A DNA stretch of 64,000 nt from Physcomitrium patens. Its lineage: Eukaryota > Streptophyta > Bryopsida > Funariales > Funariaceae. The notes under the pieces were generated by a model, which saw only the letters and a program-made list of their open reading frames with translations, had not been told where the DNA came from and ran no database searches. The stretch covers positions 8,579,458-8,643,457 of the forward strand of contig NC_037255.1 of assembly GCF_000002425.4 (NCBI RefSeq), in the 5' to 3' direction. Shown piece by piece: positions 54,860 through 64,000 of this stretch; position 1 is the first letter of the stretch; every line of letters starts with the position of its first letter. Both the position numbers and the translations under genes were made by a program.

Positions 54860-56110
54860 TGTCATACTATAATTACTTATAGTATGCAAAAATTAATTAA
54901 GACATATAATATATTTTTAAGTCTTGATGTAGATTAGAGTGGTAAGTAAATAAATTTAAAGAGAATTGGTATAGAAAAATTTATTTGGGGATTTATCTAT
55001 TTTGATTATAGTATTTATATTATGTAGGATTTAGATATTTAGTATAAAACTTAAGAGAAGGTTGGAGTCTAAAGATGAAAGTCTAAACTATTAGCAGGCT
55101 TATTGGGAGGGATGAAAGCAAGGCATGGTTGGATGAAGGCAAGGAATAGAGATCTTCATTCCTATTGGTCAAAGGCCATGCTCAATGGGCTTCAAGGAGG
55201 CTACTCGAGGCCTTATTAGAGATTAGGATTTTTCTTTAGAGGTCATTTGAGCTTTGGAGGCTAATGTCAGCAAATTCAAGATTTTGGGTATAATTTGGAT
55301 GAAGAGTTTATATGTTTTCGATTTTTTGTGAAGGAGATATAGGTGTTCAAAGTTAAGGTGTCAAATTTGTACCTACTATCACTCTTTTAAGTAGAACATA
55401 TGCATACAAAGAGAAATGAAAGATCGGCAATTAGAATTGAAGAGAAAACTTTCTTGGCTACATTTTATATATACTGTTTAATGAATTCTAAGTCTGGATG
55501 AAGGAGTTATAGGGCATTGAAGACAGTACATGTAATTCAAAGGTAGTAAGTGAGTCATTTTATTGATAGTAATAGTTGGAGCCATATCTTGAGTTTCTGG
55601 ACGAATTTTTGGCTCAAAATTTCTATAAGTGTAAGTTATTAAGTTAAAAAGCTATAAATTAAAGTTTCATGGTATTTAAATACTTATTTTGTGAGATATA
55701 AAGAAATTAGCACGTAGGTATTTGTAAACTAGGGTTTTAAGCTACTGTTAGGATTTTGGTGATATCTCAAGTTTCGTAATGAATTTGTGGTTGAATTTTT
55801 TGTGTGGTACTTTTTGAAAGTATATCAATACTTTATGTAAAATTTAGGATTTTTTGGATGGTCCGATCGTGAGATATGAGCTGTTGAAGTTCAAGAAACA
55901 TTTCTCAGAAAGATATATAAGGTTTTAAGATACTTTATTATAGATTTGGGTATTTTTTTGGTACTTGGGCTTATGTTTTGATGTAATTGCCCTAAAAGAG
56001 AATATATTATATACATATAAATTTGGTACTTTATATCTTAGACTTGATTGAGCATTTAGTGGTAGCCAAAAGTCTAGCGCTTTCTTGAGGCAAACTCTCT
56101 CTACCACGAT
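54860..56110 (+). mobile_element. Solo LTR of the FDD4 family
   Basis: About 1251 bp, TGTCATACTATAA... to ...CTCTCTACCACGATA, plus orientation, within CHR3 gag. The flanks ATGA (54856-54859) and ATGT (56111-56114) are at best a 3-of-4 duplication. Its divergence from the FDD4 LTR looks like 20% or more, so both are old. Confidence 0.8.
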
Positions 56111-56343
56111 AATGTTGATCTACTTGCTTCTTTTAAATGCACAACTTCTTGCCATAGACTCTGAACTTCTTCTATAGGTGTAAGTATAGTACTTCCATGA
56201 TTCACATTGGAAATTTGTGAGATTTCCACTCTTAGAGTGTTGACAAGTTCATGAAGATCTACTATAGTTGCAAATCTATTCTCACTTTCGTTGACAGTAG
56301 CATCCATAATCTTTCCTTCGATAGATAACTCAAACGAATTCAA
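56111..56343 (-). pseudogene. CHR3 gag N-terminus
   Basis: Minus-strand start 'MNSFELSIEGKIMDATVN' followed by 'RFATIVDLHELVNTLRVE', a helical, coiled-coil-like N-terminal segment as expected for chromovirus gag. Sequence upstream (56344-56440) matches the CHR2 leader ('GCGGATTAYCCTC'). Confidence 0.6.
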
Positions 56344-56440
56344 ATGTTAAATTAGAGGAGGGTAATCCGCAACCTCCAAAAACAAATCCCACAAAGAGAG
56401 GTAATCCATTCTCTTTAAGAAAAAGATCAATGTTAGATTG

Positions 56441-57060
56441 TCTTCTATTCATCTCCTTTTTTGATACGAACTAAGTTGTATGCTCCTCGTAGATCTATTT
56501 TGGTATAGATCTTTGCTTGATTGAGTTGATCAAGAAGTCTTGAAATCAAAGATAAAGGATACCTATTTTTGATGGTGATCTTGTTGAGTCCTCGATAATC
56601 CACACACATTCATAGAGATCCATCTTTCTTCTTCACAAATAAGATAGGAGCCCCGACTAGAGATTTAGAATGGTTTATGAAGTTCTTTGCTAAATTTTCA
56701 TCAATGTATTCCTTTAATGCAGCCAACTTATTCTGCAATAAGCTATAGATTGGTCCGAATGGTGGTTAAACTTCTTCTTGCAGATCAATTGAACAATCAT
56801 AAGGTCGATGCTCGAGAAGAATATATGCATTCTTCTTTTCAAAAATGTCTTAGAATTCTTGATATTACTTAGGAATACAACTCAACGTTGTTTCACCATT
56901 AGAAATGGGTGTAGCATATATAGCAAAAGATGATTCTTCTTTTGCAGTATGCATGAAAGCTTTTGTATCTACTAGTAAAGGTTTGGACGTACTAGACTTA
57001 CATACTTCTACTTTGCTAATGTGATCTTAGATTATACTATCAGGAAAATTAAGGTTACAA
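56441..57060 (-). pseudogene. CHR4 reverse transcriptase, N-terminal part
   Basis: The minus strand encodes counterparts of the CHR2 approach and first palm blocks: the [14 protein letters not shown]-type block near 56590 and 'RGAYNLVRI' near 56480. The catalytic region is absent. Confidence 0.65.
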
Positions 57061-57079
57061 GAAATCCAATCTATTTGAG

Positions 57080-57604
57080 GATTATATTTTTTTAGCCATT
57101 ATAATCCTAAAATAACTGGATTAGAGGGAGATTTTATTACATTAAATACTACTACACTGTTATGATCTTTAATTGCTATATCTAAAGGAATAGTTTTATG
57201 GATAATATTTCCAGCAGACAATGAATGACCATCTATGACTTCTACATGTACGGATTTAACTTTCTTCACGAAAGATATTTTTGATTTTTAGCAAAATCTT
57301 CGTCTATAAAACATGCTGAGGGTCCTGAATCTAATACGACAAAGACTTTGTGATTATTAGGTCCTAAATATACTTCTATTATAAAATAAGGTGATGGATC
57401 TGAAGAGAGGATAGGACCTTTACTAGGTGTTGTACATGATTTCAACCGCACGGTCCCTATTGTAGTTGGAGAAACTCGTTTTCTGACACACTATCTTCTT
57501 TGGTAATTGAGCTCCTTATTTTGTAATTGTGTTGTTTCTTTAGACAATACTGAGCAGTGTACTTAGCTTCTTCACAAAGTAAATAGAATCCCTCTTGGTG
57601 ACGT
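57080..57604 (-). pseudogene. CHR4 protease and end of gag
   Basis: Protease block 'VVLDSGPSACFIDEDFA' (about 57300-57350) has the best preserved Asp-Ser-Gly of the chromoviruses here. The gag end near 57500-57600 shows a degenerate CCHC ('LCEEAKYTAQYC'). Confidence 0.72.
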
Positions 57605-58902
57605 TGTCGTATTGTAACACGAGTATACCGTGAAAATATAAAGAAAAGGGACTTTTATTAATATTCAATTATCTCGAATATTGGGAGCAACGACCAACTC
57701 CAGTGTAAATACTGAGTGGTCAGGTTCAGTCACCCCGTTACAGTGAGCTGGGGCATACTGAAATGCTCCGTTTGATTCCAATAACGGGAGTCAGCAGGAA
57801 GGGAAAGGACCAATTCACGTGATGGGTGAGCCTGGTTCGAAGAGCCAATTGGATCCAATTTTGAGAATCCAATCCGAGTCCTCTTACCCAATATGAGACC
57901 TGAATTGATTGGGCAACCCAATGCGATCCAATTTCAAGAATCCAATCCGGGTCCTCTTATCCAATATGAGACCTGCATTGGTCGGGCAACCCAATGCAGT
58001 CTGATTACGGGAACATCCAGGTTACTACGGGTCCTCTTACCCAATATGAGACCTGAATTGGTCGGGCGACTCAATGTAGACCCGAGTACGGGGTTTCGAT
58101 TCTGTTTCAGGCTGTCCTATTCTCTGTGCCGTTTCGAAAGCTCTGACGGCGGGAGCCAATTTCGGATCTAAGCTTTGACGATGGGAGCCAATTTCGGATC
58201 CAAGACGGAAGATTGAAGAAATTCAGAGGATAAGGTTAGGGGAAGAATGAGATCAGGAGGAGGGGGTTTTTTTTTGGGATCAGGGAAGAGCTAGCTTCAA
58301 ACTCTTGGGAAGGTTACTAGTTTTTTTTCATTGGAGGTTTTTGAAGATCAAGGGGATTGGAGAGGAGCTTCATGCTTCGGGTCGGGGAAAAAAAAACGGA
58401 GAATTGGATTTTTCTTCTTCATAGAGTTTTGGGAAGACTGAGGCAATTATTGTTGAAGTCAGTGTTGTAATGGTGAATCGGGATTTTTTTAATGAAGTGG
58501 ATTTGATTACTCTTGATTGTATTGTAAAATCGAGTTACGTCTGTGATTGAAGGATTAAAAAGGTGTCTATAGGATTGAGTATGCGGAGTGAATGAAATTT
58601 ATTGGGTTAATCTAACAAGACAGTCAGTGGATACAAGATCGTAAGTACAAAGCAGTATCGGAGATTAGCAGATTGGGTTGTTCGGGGTTCTCTGTAACGT
58701 CTAGAGACCTATCGGCTGGGGCAAAAAGGACTTCGACAAGCAGTCGAAGGGCATCCGTATAGATTTACGGTGTATTCTTGCAATCGTTTATATTGTAGCA
58801 ATAAAAAACTGATAGACTGCTTGACTATCGGCGAATCTCCATACTACCTTCTACAGCTAGATGCCCGACATGTTCTCGAGCAGAAAAGCACATAATACGA
58901 CA
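57605..58902 (+). repeat. FDD5 5' LTR
   Basis: 1298 bp, TGTCGTATTGTAACACG...AATACGACA. It carries three tandem CCAAT-rich units (57843-58080) and the hairpin CTTCGAC-aagca-GTCGAAG at 58731-58749. Confidence 0.92.
57843..58080 (+). repeat. Tandem CCAAT-rich units in the FDD5 LTR
   Basis: Three imperfect units of about 80-90 bp, each with a TCCTCTTAYCCAATATGAG block followed by ...CCTG-CATTGG/AATTGG and a CAACCCAATG or CGACTCAATG block. At least ten CCAAT or ATTGG boxes lie in 240 bp. FDD2 has fewer units. Confidence 0.8.
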
Positions 58903-58906
58903 AAAG

Positions 58907-58923
58907 TGGTGAACCCGACGTGA
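58907..58923 (+). other. FDD5 primer-binding site, tRNA-Trp-like
   Basis: TGGTGAACCCGACGTGA, identical to FDD2, four bases after the LTR. Confidence 0.75.
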
Positions 58924-58972
58924 AAGCTTGAGGTAGAAGGTATTGGATTTTGTTTGATTTTATCTTTATTTT

Positions 58973-59700
58973 ATGGAAAACGAAAATAAAAATTTTGAAG
59001 TATTTTTGGGAGGAGTTTGTGGTGGAGAGTCTTCTAAAGGACAAGATATGCACATGGATCCGTCTATTGCTAGTATGTTTCAAGCCTTCTCATTATCAAT
59101 GCAGCAACAACAAAGCAATGATCGAAAGGAAGCTTTGGCAACCAAAGCATTGCAAGCAGTGGTCAATAAAATTGATCAATTTGATGGGAGGAATATTTCA
59201 AGGTATTTAAGATGTTATGTTCGTGAAATGGAATTAAATCGGGCTTTTGAGAAGAAAATGGTTGCACTATTTGGACTTGCCACGATATCGGAGATAAGAG
59301 ACCACATTACATTGATTACGGATCGTTATGGGAATTCATGGGAGGTTTTTTCACATGCATTGAAAGACGAATATTTCTTGGAAGATGCTGATTACGTTAC
59401 TAAGAAGCTGTTTCTGGAATGGATTGAACGGCCCAATAAGAATTTACAAGCAACAGAGCTACTAAGAGAATTTGAGAGGCAGTACTCTCAATTATCGAAG
59501 GTAGAAAAATTGACATTGGAACCGAACAAAGTTGATCTATTTCTTCAAGCTGCTGATGGAGAATTACAAGAGAAATTAGAACTTCTTCTTGAAGACAAAG
59601 AAGAAGATGAAGGATTGACAACGAAGTGGAAGAACGTTGAAGATGCGGTGGGGTTGCTTACTAAAAAAGAAACGAGGAAGGATAGGTAATTTCTTCCATC
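58973..59700 (+). pseudogene. FDD5 gag
   Basis: Starts 'MENENKNFEVFLGGVCGG', as FDD2. The capsid-like part contains 'VNKIDQFDGRNISRYLRCYV' and 'EYFLEDADYVTKKLFLEWI'. The part after the capsid, including the CCHC knuckle, is not preserved in this copy. Confidence 0.83.
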
Positions 59701-59778
59701 TCCATATCTGCTTTCTTTGATAAGGATGTCGAAGGTTGAACTGTAGGCATTGTTGGTGGTGTTGTACGTATTGGAGCT

Positions 59779-61000
59779 TTGGGTGCTAGAGTAGATGATG
59801 AAATTGGTGGAAGTACGGAAATTAGTGAGTTTTGGGCTTCTACCGTTTGTACAATGCAAGAAGGGAAATTACCTCGAGAAGCGTTATTGAGAACTGCAGC
59901 TACAATACGAGGTAGAACAGGTTGGGAGGATCCTGTTGAGTCTCTTTCAGTTCATGCATATATTGCTAAGAACCAACATGAAGCTTTGATGGAAGAAAAG
60001 AGACGAGGAAATTTTGATGATACGAGAGAAGGAAATTCTTCTAAGAGGCAAACTCGAGGAAACAAGGCTCAAGAGGCAGCTTCACAAGAATTACCTGTAA
60101 AGAATACCTCAACATCATTGGGAGAAAAAACAAAGGAGAGAAAAGATAAAGGCAAATCAATTGCTTATAAGCTACTTTCTGACATTGAAGCGGCAACAAA
60201 TTTGAAAGGGGTGTTGGAAGAACGTATATTAAACGCTAAGGTGGAATTCACATTGAAAGAAGTCTTGGGAATTGCAAAGAAGGAGTTTCATGATGTCATC
60301 ATTGACAGCATTAAGGGAAAGAGGCAATTAATGGGCGAAACTGGAATGAGTCATGCTATTGATGCAAGAATATATAAAGATGAAGAAGAGGTTGATATTG
60401 GTTACAAGCAACCAACAAATGAAAAGAATGGGTATAATCAACGAATACGTTTCGAAGATTTTAGTGACAAGGAAATGGAAACTTTGAGCCATTATACTCA
60501 AAAGCATTGGGCAAGGGCAACTACTGAGGTATTGGTGAAAGTAGGAGATATAGAAGAACCAATTTTTGCTTTAGTCGACCATGGTTCTGAAATAAATCTC
60601 ATGTCTAAAGATCTTTATAAGAAGCAAAAATGGCCAATTGATATAGAACATGATGGGCAATTCGAGCAGCTAATAACACATGTGGCGAATTATATGGAGC
60701 TTGTCCAAATGTCAAAATTCGGATTGGGGATGTTGCGACGGAGTAACATTTCTTTGTTCAGGATACAACGTCTTATCCGTTGATTTTAGGACAAACTTAT
60801 ATAACAGCAACACGGATGGAAACAAAAGTACTTGACGATGGTTCTGCTTATGCAAGGATACGTAGCGAGGATGAGAGGAAAGCTGTACAATTTCTAACAG
60901 TACCTCCTAACCATGAACGAAATCGAGATAGGTTGAGGGAGAAACCATTGCCAAAGATTGTTGAAGGATTTAAGGATTTTGGGGAGGTACCACTGTAAAG
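59779..61000 (+). pseudogene. FDD5 linker and aspartic protease
   Basis: Charged linker ('GARVDDEIGGSTEISEFWAS'), then the protease with 'LVDHGSEINLMSKDLY' (about 60570-60615), ending 'FKDFGEVPL'. The active-site variant is the same as in FDD2-4. Confidence 0.82.
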
Positions 61001-62480
61001 CGAGATTATGGAGGTACAAAAGAGGAGGTACTCTCACGAGATGAAGGTGCCTTTGATGCCAGTTTTATTGGTATATCGGAGAATGGAAATATTATGTATA
61101 AAAAAGTTGATGATTTTAAAAGAAAAGAAAGAAAAAGATTATATGATATTGAAGGACAATTATGCAAGTTAGATACATTGTAAGATGATGAGAGGATTTT
61201 AGGTGTTTATGAAGAAAATGGGCTGGAAGATTCATTGGAATTGATTACATCTATTAGGTTAGGGGATAATGATAAGATTGTTGAGATTCATTCAAGAGAG
61301 GTTTATACCATACTTGAATCTTTTCAAGCACCAGAAGTCACAGTAGAGACGAGATATAAAACGGCAGATAAGAAAGTAAAGCCTGTTGCCGGACCATTAC
61401 CAGAAGATTCTAAAGAACAAATAGGAGAAGCATCAAAAGAAGCAAGTTTAAGAGATCCAATGAGTATTGGACATCAGTTTACTACAGAGACTTTTGAAGA
61501 ATTGAAGATTGGTTCTGATGGTTCTTTATAATCGGAGGAAATTACTTGCTTCAAAAAGATGTTGGCTAAACAAGGTAGATCGTTTGCCTTCGAATCTCAT
61601 GAAATTGGGTGTGTGGATCCAAATATTGTAACACCTATGGTTATCTTCACTGTACCACATGTACCTTGGAATCTAAGACCGATTTTAGTACCGAGGACAC
61701 ATTTACCTAAATTGATTGAACTATTAAAAGAAAAGATAAAGATGAAAATATTAGAACCTTCATTTGCGCTGTATTCTAGTCGATGGTTTACGATACCTAA
61801 GAAAAATGGGTCACTACGGTTTATTCAAGATATGCAACCGGTGAATGCTGTAACTGTCAGGAATGCAGGAATTGGGCCTATTGTGGATGAATTTGCTGAG
61901 GCGTTTGTAAGAAGGGCGATCTATTCAATGGGTGATTTGTATTCAAGTTATGATCAATTTCAACTTGTCGAAGGAAGTAGAGATATGAAGACAATGAGGA
62001 CATCGCTTGGATTGGTTAGAATGTGCACTCTTCCTCAAGGCGCGACCAACTCAGTTGCGCATATGATGAATGGGATGAATAAGGTATTGAGAGATTTTAT
62101 TCCGGAAAAGACTATGCCTTTTCTGGATGATGTTCCTATAAAAGGGTGCAGAGAAGGAGACAAGGATGAAACTTTAGATACGAGGGGATGTCGCAGATAT
62201 GTTGTTGATCATATACAAGATTGTGAAAAGATTTTAACTCGGCTTGGAAAAGTTCATCTTACATTATTGGGTATGAAGTCCGTATTTAGAGTACGAGAGG
62301 TTGTAATTGTTGGAAATTTATTTGGATCTTACGGAAGAAAACCAGATCCGACTAAAGTTGATGCAATTGAAAGGATGAAAGAGGATTGTGATTTTTTAAC
62401 AGAGGTTCGTAGGTTTTTGGGTGCATGTGTATTTTATCAAATCTAGATCCCTCATTTTGCTCACATAGCAGATCCATTAT
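61001..62480 (+). pseudogene. FDD5 reverse transcriptase
   Basis: N-terminal extension, then 'KKNGSLRFIQDMQPVN' (about 61800), 'GDLYSSYDQFQLVEGS' (61930), 'CTLPQGATNSVAHMMNG' (62025) and catalytic 'PFLDDVPIKG' (62115). Confidence 0.85.
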
Positions 62481-63010
62481 ATGAACTGTTATGCAAGGGT
62501 TACCGATTTAAATGGGAAGAAAGGCATATTCAGGCAATGCAACGATTGAAGAAATTATTGATGTCACCTCCAATATTGAGGAAGGTTGATTATAAGTGCA
62601 ATAGACCAGTGATTCTTACTATGGACGCTAGTCCAATTACCATTGGATGGGCTGTGGATCAAGATGATTCTAGTGGGGATAGATTTGTAGTTCGGTTTGG
62701 AGCTAAAGTTTTAAGAATTTGTCAACGTGCATATTCGCAAGTCAAAAGAGAACTTAGGGGAGTTGTTTCGGCTATGAAAGCTAAAAAGGACTATTTGATT
62801 GCAGCAGTAGTAGTAATTGAAACAAATTGCTTGCCATTGCTTGGAATGATTATTAACTGTTCAACGCCAGATATTGCAATGTTGAGATGGATTGCTTATA
62901 TTAAGTCACTAAATTCAGAATTTAAGCATATTACTGGGAAGGACAATTTAGTAGCAGACATGCTATCTCGAGCAAGATACGAGAGGGAGGACAAAATGGT
63001 TGAAGATATT
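62481..63010 (+). pseudogene. FDD5 RNase H domain
   Basis: 'ILTMDASPITIGWAVD' (about 62610), 'VKRELRGVV' (62740), the 'CLPLLGM' block (62830) and 'DNLVADMLSRARYE' (62940). Confidence 0.82.
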
Positions 63011-64000
63011 GATGACGTTGGATTGAAATTCTATTCAATATTAAATCTCAACAAAGAAGACAAGCTATTTCTTGAAGAATCTTATGAAGGAGAATTATTA
63101 GATATTGGTCATTACTTGAATACCTTGACTAAGCAGGGGAATTGGTCTATAGAAAAATTCAAACAAATAAGAAAAAAAGCATATGGATTTTTACTTCGAG
63201 ATGGATTCTTATGGAAGAGACCGAAGAAAGGAATTGGGATGCCACAACGAGTGATAGGCAAAAAAGAAGAAAAACTAAAATTATTAAAGGAGTTTCATGA
63301 TAGTTTATGGACAGGGCATAGAGGAATCTGGGCTACTTTTGCTAAACTCAAAGAACGATATTAGTGGAAAAATATGTATCGAGATGTGCTCTCATTTGTA
63401 GAGTCATGTGAAATCTGTCAATCGTATTCTAATATCCGACATCGAGATGGTCTTCATCCTACGTATCCTGTGGCTATTCATTTTAAATGGGTTGTTGATT
63501 TGGTTACTATGCCGGTTGGGTTATGGCAGATGAAATATTTGGTTTTAGCTCGTGAAGATTTATCAAATCAAGTAGAAGGAAGAGCATTGAAGACAAAATC
63601 TACAGAGGAGATTTGTAGGTTTTTGCTTGAAGATGTCATTTGCCGCTACGGATGCGTAGCAAAAATCACTGCAGATCGTAGAGAATTAAATGCACAAGAA
63701 GCTTGTAAGTTCTTTGAAAGATGTGGAGTTAAACTATCACTGACTACTGCTTATAATCTGGAAGGGAATGCAAAAAGCAAACGTGGTCATCCACCGATTG
63801 TGAAAGCATTAGTTAAAGCTTGTAATGGGAAAGTTAGAGAGTGGCCACGGCTTTTGTCATTTGCATTATGGACTGATCGAACAACACATAGTTCGGTGAC
63901 AGGATATATGCCAAAAAAACTTATGACAAGTCAAAAACCAATTATGCCGATTGAAGAAAAGGTACTTACTTGGAGTATGCTACCATGGGAAGATGAGTTG
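63011..64000 (+). pseudogene. FDD5 integrase, incomplete at window edge
   Basis: Zinc domain 'FHDSLWTGHRGIW' (about 63290) with 'SCEICQSY' (63400), the 'WVVDLVTMPVGLWQMKY' core block (63490) and the following 'GNAKSKRGHPPI' block (63765). The C-terminal part, 3' hairpin, PPT and 3' LTR lie to the right of the window. Confidence 0.82.

Larger units (their letters stand above)
51907..56440 (-). mobile_element. CHR3: chromovirus fossil, split by a solo LTR
   Basis: Minus-strand Tcn1-like element: leader-like sequence (56344-56440), gag, protease, RT, RNase H and the approach to integrase, ending at 51907 where FDD4 abuts. The remainder probably lies left of FDD4, outside the window. A solo FDD4-type LTR (54860-56110) splits gag. 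No LTR of its own is seen. Heavily broken. Confidence 0.75.
56441..57604 (-). mobile_element. CHR4: chromovirus fragment
   Basis: Minus-strand fragment running from the gag knuckle region through protease into early RT, where it meets the CHR3 leader. FDD5 is inserted at 57605 in the gag end. It has neither LTR in view. It overlaps in content with CHR3, so it is a second copy. Broken. Confidence 0.7.
57605..64000 (+). mobile_element. FDD5: gypsy-type element, runs off the window
   Basis: Plus-strand sister of FDD2 and FDD3 inserted in CHR4. 5' LTR (57605-58902), PBS, gag, protease, RT, RNase H and most of integrase are inside the window; the end is not. Coding parts are nearer to FDD2 than to FDD3. 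Broken, with roughly seven breaks and a local rearrangement in the gag-protease part. Confidence 0.9.

Overview
This 64 kb window is a nest of Ty3/gypsy-type LTR retrotransposons. I see no host gene, tRNA, rRNA, CRISPR array or DNA transposon. The host is almost certainly a land plant, because two elements (OTA1, OTA2) belong to the plant-restricted Athila/Tat (OTA) lineage and carry a tRNA-Asp-type primer site. A non-seed plant (moss, liverwort, hornwort, lycophyte or fern) is my best guess: the chromoviruses look like the Tcn1-type group known from mosses and fungi, and a third group (called FDD here) has reverse-transcriptase signatures I associate with fungal gypsy elements. The guess rests on sequence style and memory, not on a search.

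Layout. CHR1 (chromovirus, +) covers 1-1905 and resumes at 30990-31916. It is split by OTA1 (-, 1906-30989), which is bounded by a perfect 5-bp duplication (CTCAC). OTA1 carries FDD1 (-, 4613-15079), which carries OTA2 (+, 9444-13746). OTA1 also holds FDD2 (+, 18863-27521) in its gag and a solo LTR of the FDD1 family (28947-30279) inside its primer-binding site. Next come FDD3 (+, 31917-46492), inserted four bases before the end of the CHR1 LTR and itself split by CHR2 (chromovirus, +, 35521-41910); FDD4 (+, 46501-51906), into which CHR1 seems to have inserted; CHR3 (-, 51907-56440) split by a solo FDD4-type LTR (54860-56110); CHR4 (-, 56441-57604); and FDD5 (+, 57605 to past the window end). 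The deepest chain is CHR3 > FDD4 > CHR1 > OTA1 > FDD1 > OTA2, six levels.

Three gene plans occur. FDD elements have gag-protease in one frame and RT-RNase H-integrase in another, a tRNA-Trp-like primer site, 4-bp target duplications, a protease with Asp-His-Gly-Ser at the active site, and a covarying RNA hairpin exactly 18 nt before the 3' LTR. OTA elements have a gag with two pairs of zinc knuckles and a coiled-coil ORF after pol. Chromoviruses have a C-terminal chromodomain and a post-pol segment; CHR2 carries a Tf1-like self-priming arrangement, and CHR1 carries an array of heat-shock elements just upstream of its TATA box. All copies are fossils with several to many breaks; FDD2 is the best preserved and youngest-looking full element.

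Identities and break counts are by-eye estimates. Coding parts are given as domain regions, not as exact reading frames.
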